6,623 bases of DNA. Source: an uncultured Acidimicrobiales bacterium. GTDB taxonomy: Bacteria; Actinomycetota; Acidimicrobiia; Acidimicrobiales; Aldehydirespiratoraceae. Of the stretch, positions 6,004 through 6,623 are shown one piece after another. Within the stretch, counting starts at the first letter, position 1. Each line of letters opens with the position of its first letter. The notes below the pieces were generated by a model. It saw nothing but the letters and a program-made list of their open reading frames with translations, did not search any database and was not told where the DNA came from. The position numbers were made by a program, and so were the translations under genes. The DNA is taken from NCBI GenBank assembly GCA_938091985.1, contig CALKOE010000194.1, positions 1 through 6,623 of the forward strand, given 5' to 3'.

Positions 6004-6009
6004 CCGCAC

Positions 6010-6623
6010 ATGGCCAGCCCTGCGAGCTTTCACACGCGCCGCCTCACTTCGGTGTTGGGGGCAGAGATCACCGGACTTCCGCGAGTCGACACCCTCGACG
6101 ACTCGGCGTTGGCCGAGTTGGTCGCCGCGGTGCACGAACACCAAGTGGTGTTCATCCGCGATCAGGACGAGCTGACCGACGCCCAGCACCTCGAATTCAT
6201 GCTCCGGATCGGTGCGCCGTACGTGCACCCGCTGGCGCGGGTCGGCGGCCGGACCGAGGCGATGGCCGAACACATCGTCGACGACGCCGACCACCCGCCG
6301 TTCCAAGACCGCTGGCACACCGATGTCACCTGGGACCTCACGCCGCCGACGATCGGCTCGCTGCGCCCGATCGAGATGCCCGCTCAGGGTGGCGACACCC
6401 TGTGGGCGTCGATGTACGCGGCCCACGACGCGCTCTCACCGAGACTTCAAGAGGCGCTCGCGGGGCTCACTGCCCATCACGACATCGGTTCGGGCGAGGC
6501 ATTCAGGACCAAGGGTGGGGTCGAGTTCTTCGAGATGGCCAAAGACCTTCTTCCCGACACCCGCCACCCGGTGGTCGGCATCCACCCCACCACGGAGCGG
6601 CCCTACCTCTACGTGAACAAGCA
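6010..6623 (+). CDS. TauD/TfdA-family Fe(II)/2-oxoglutarate dioxygenase (partial, C-terminus off the window)
   Basis: The frame is open from the ATG at 6010 to the right edge, giving 204 residues of an enzyme usually about 280-300 long. The family uses Fe(II), 2-oxoglutarate and O2 to hydroxylate substrates such as taurine, sulfonates, alkyl sulfates or phenoxyacetates, in the cytoplasm. The N-terminus resembles the family (LGAEITGLPRVDTLDD, then HEHQVVFIRDQ at 42-52). The metal-binding HxD is H103-T-D105 in WHTDVTWDLTPP, followed by GSLRPIEMPAQGGDTLWASMYAAHDALSP (116-144). The last visible residues, HPTTERPYLYVNK, match the stretch that precedes the 2-oxoglutarate-binding part; the second iron histidine and the 2-oxoglutarate arginine are beyond the window. 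The ATG is supported by the TAGTGT box six bases upstream. The substrate cannot be named. Divergence from the mftE operon with a shared promoter region hints at common control. Confidence 0.88.
   Translation, partial: MASPASFHTRRLTSVLGAEITGLPRVDTLDDSALAELVAAVHEHQVVFIRDQDELTDAQHLEFMLRIGAPYVHPLARVGGRTEAMAEHIVDDADHPPFQDRWHTDVTWDLTPPTIGSLRPIEMPAQGGDTLWASMYAAHDALSPRLQEALAGLTAHHDIGSGEAFRTKGGVEFFEMAKDLLPDTRHPVVGIHPTTERPYLYVNK

Overview
The window looks like chromosomal DNA of a GC-rich actinobacterium. Codon third positions are strongly G/C, starts at GTG are likely, several genes appear leaderless (a TANNNT -10 box 6-7 bases before the start codon), and there is a mycofactocin gene set. An Acidimicrobiia-like (Ilumatobacter-type) source is my best guess, from the look of the proteins rather than from a marker gene. 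Coding density is high: six protein genes, two of them cut by the window edges, plus short promoter regions. I see no RNA gene, mobile element or CRISPR array.

Left part (1-2221, minus strand): a PAP2-family lipid phosphatase gene is followed, with a 4-base ATGA overlap, by a large membrane-protein gene. The latter joins an N-terminal multi-helix membrane domain, a cytoplasmic protein-kinase-like domain with intact catalytic residues, and the start of a second membrane domain (probably a flippase-like / LPG-synthase-type TM domain) that runs off the left edge. The pair suggests a cell-envelope lipid or lipid-carrier function; the substrate is not evident.

Middle part (2222-3266): a divergent regulatory region of about 190 bases leads into a plus-strand double-hotdog acyl-CoA thioesterase-like gene, probably translated from a leaderless GTG-start mRNA.

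Right part (3295-5986, minus strand): a three-gene set mftE - SDR - NDMA-type zinc alcohol dehydrogenase. MftE trims the mycofactocin precursor peptide. The SDR and the alcohol dehydrogenase belong to families whose nicotinamide is thought to stay bound and be reoxidised through mycofactocin. The set therefore pairs one cofactor-maturation enzyme with two likely client enzymes, without mftA, mftB, mftC, mftD or mftF next to it. The thioesterase gene converges on the alcohol dehydrogenase gene with 28 bases between the stop codons.

Right edge (6010-6623, plus strand): a TauD/TfdA-family Fe(II)/2-oxoglutarate dioxygenase gene diverges from mftE. Only 23 bases separate the two ATG codons, and the predicted -10 boxes of the two genes overlap on opposite strands. 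That compact divergent promoter and the detached mycofactocin set are the most interesting points of the window.
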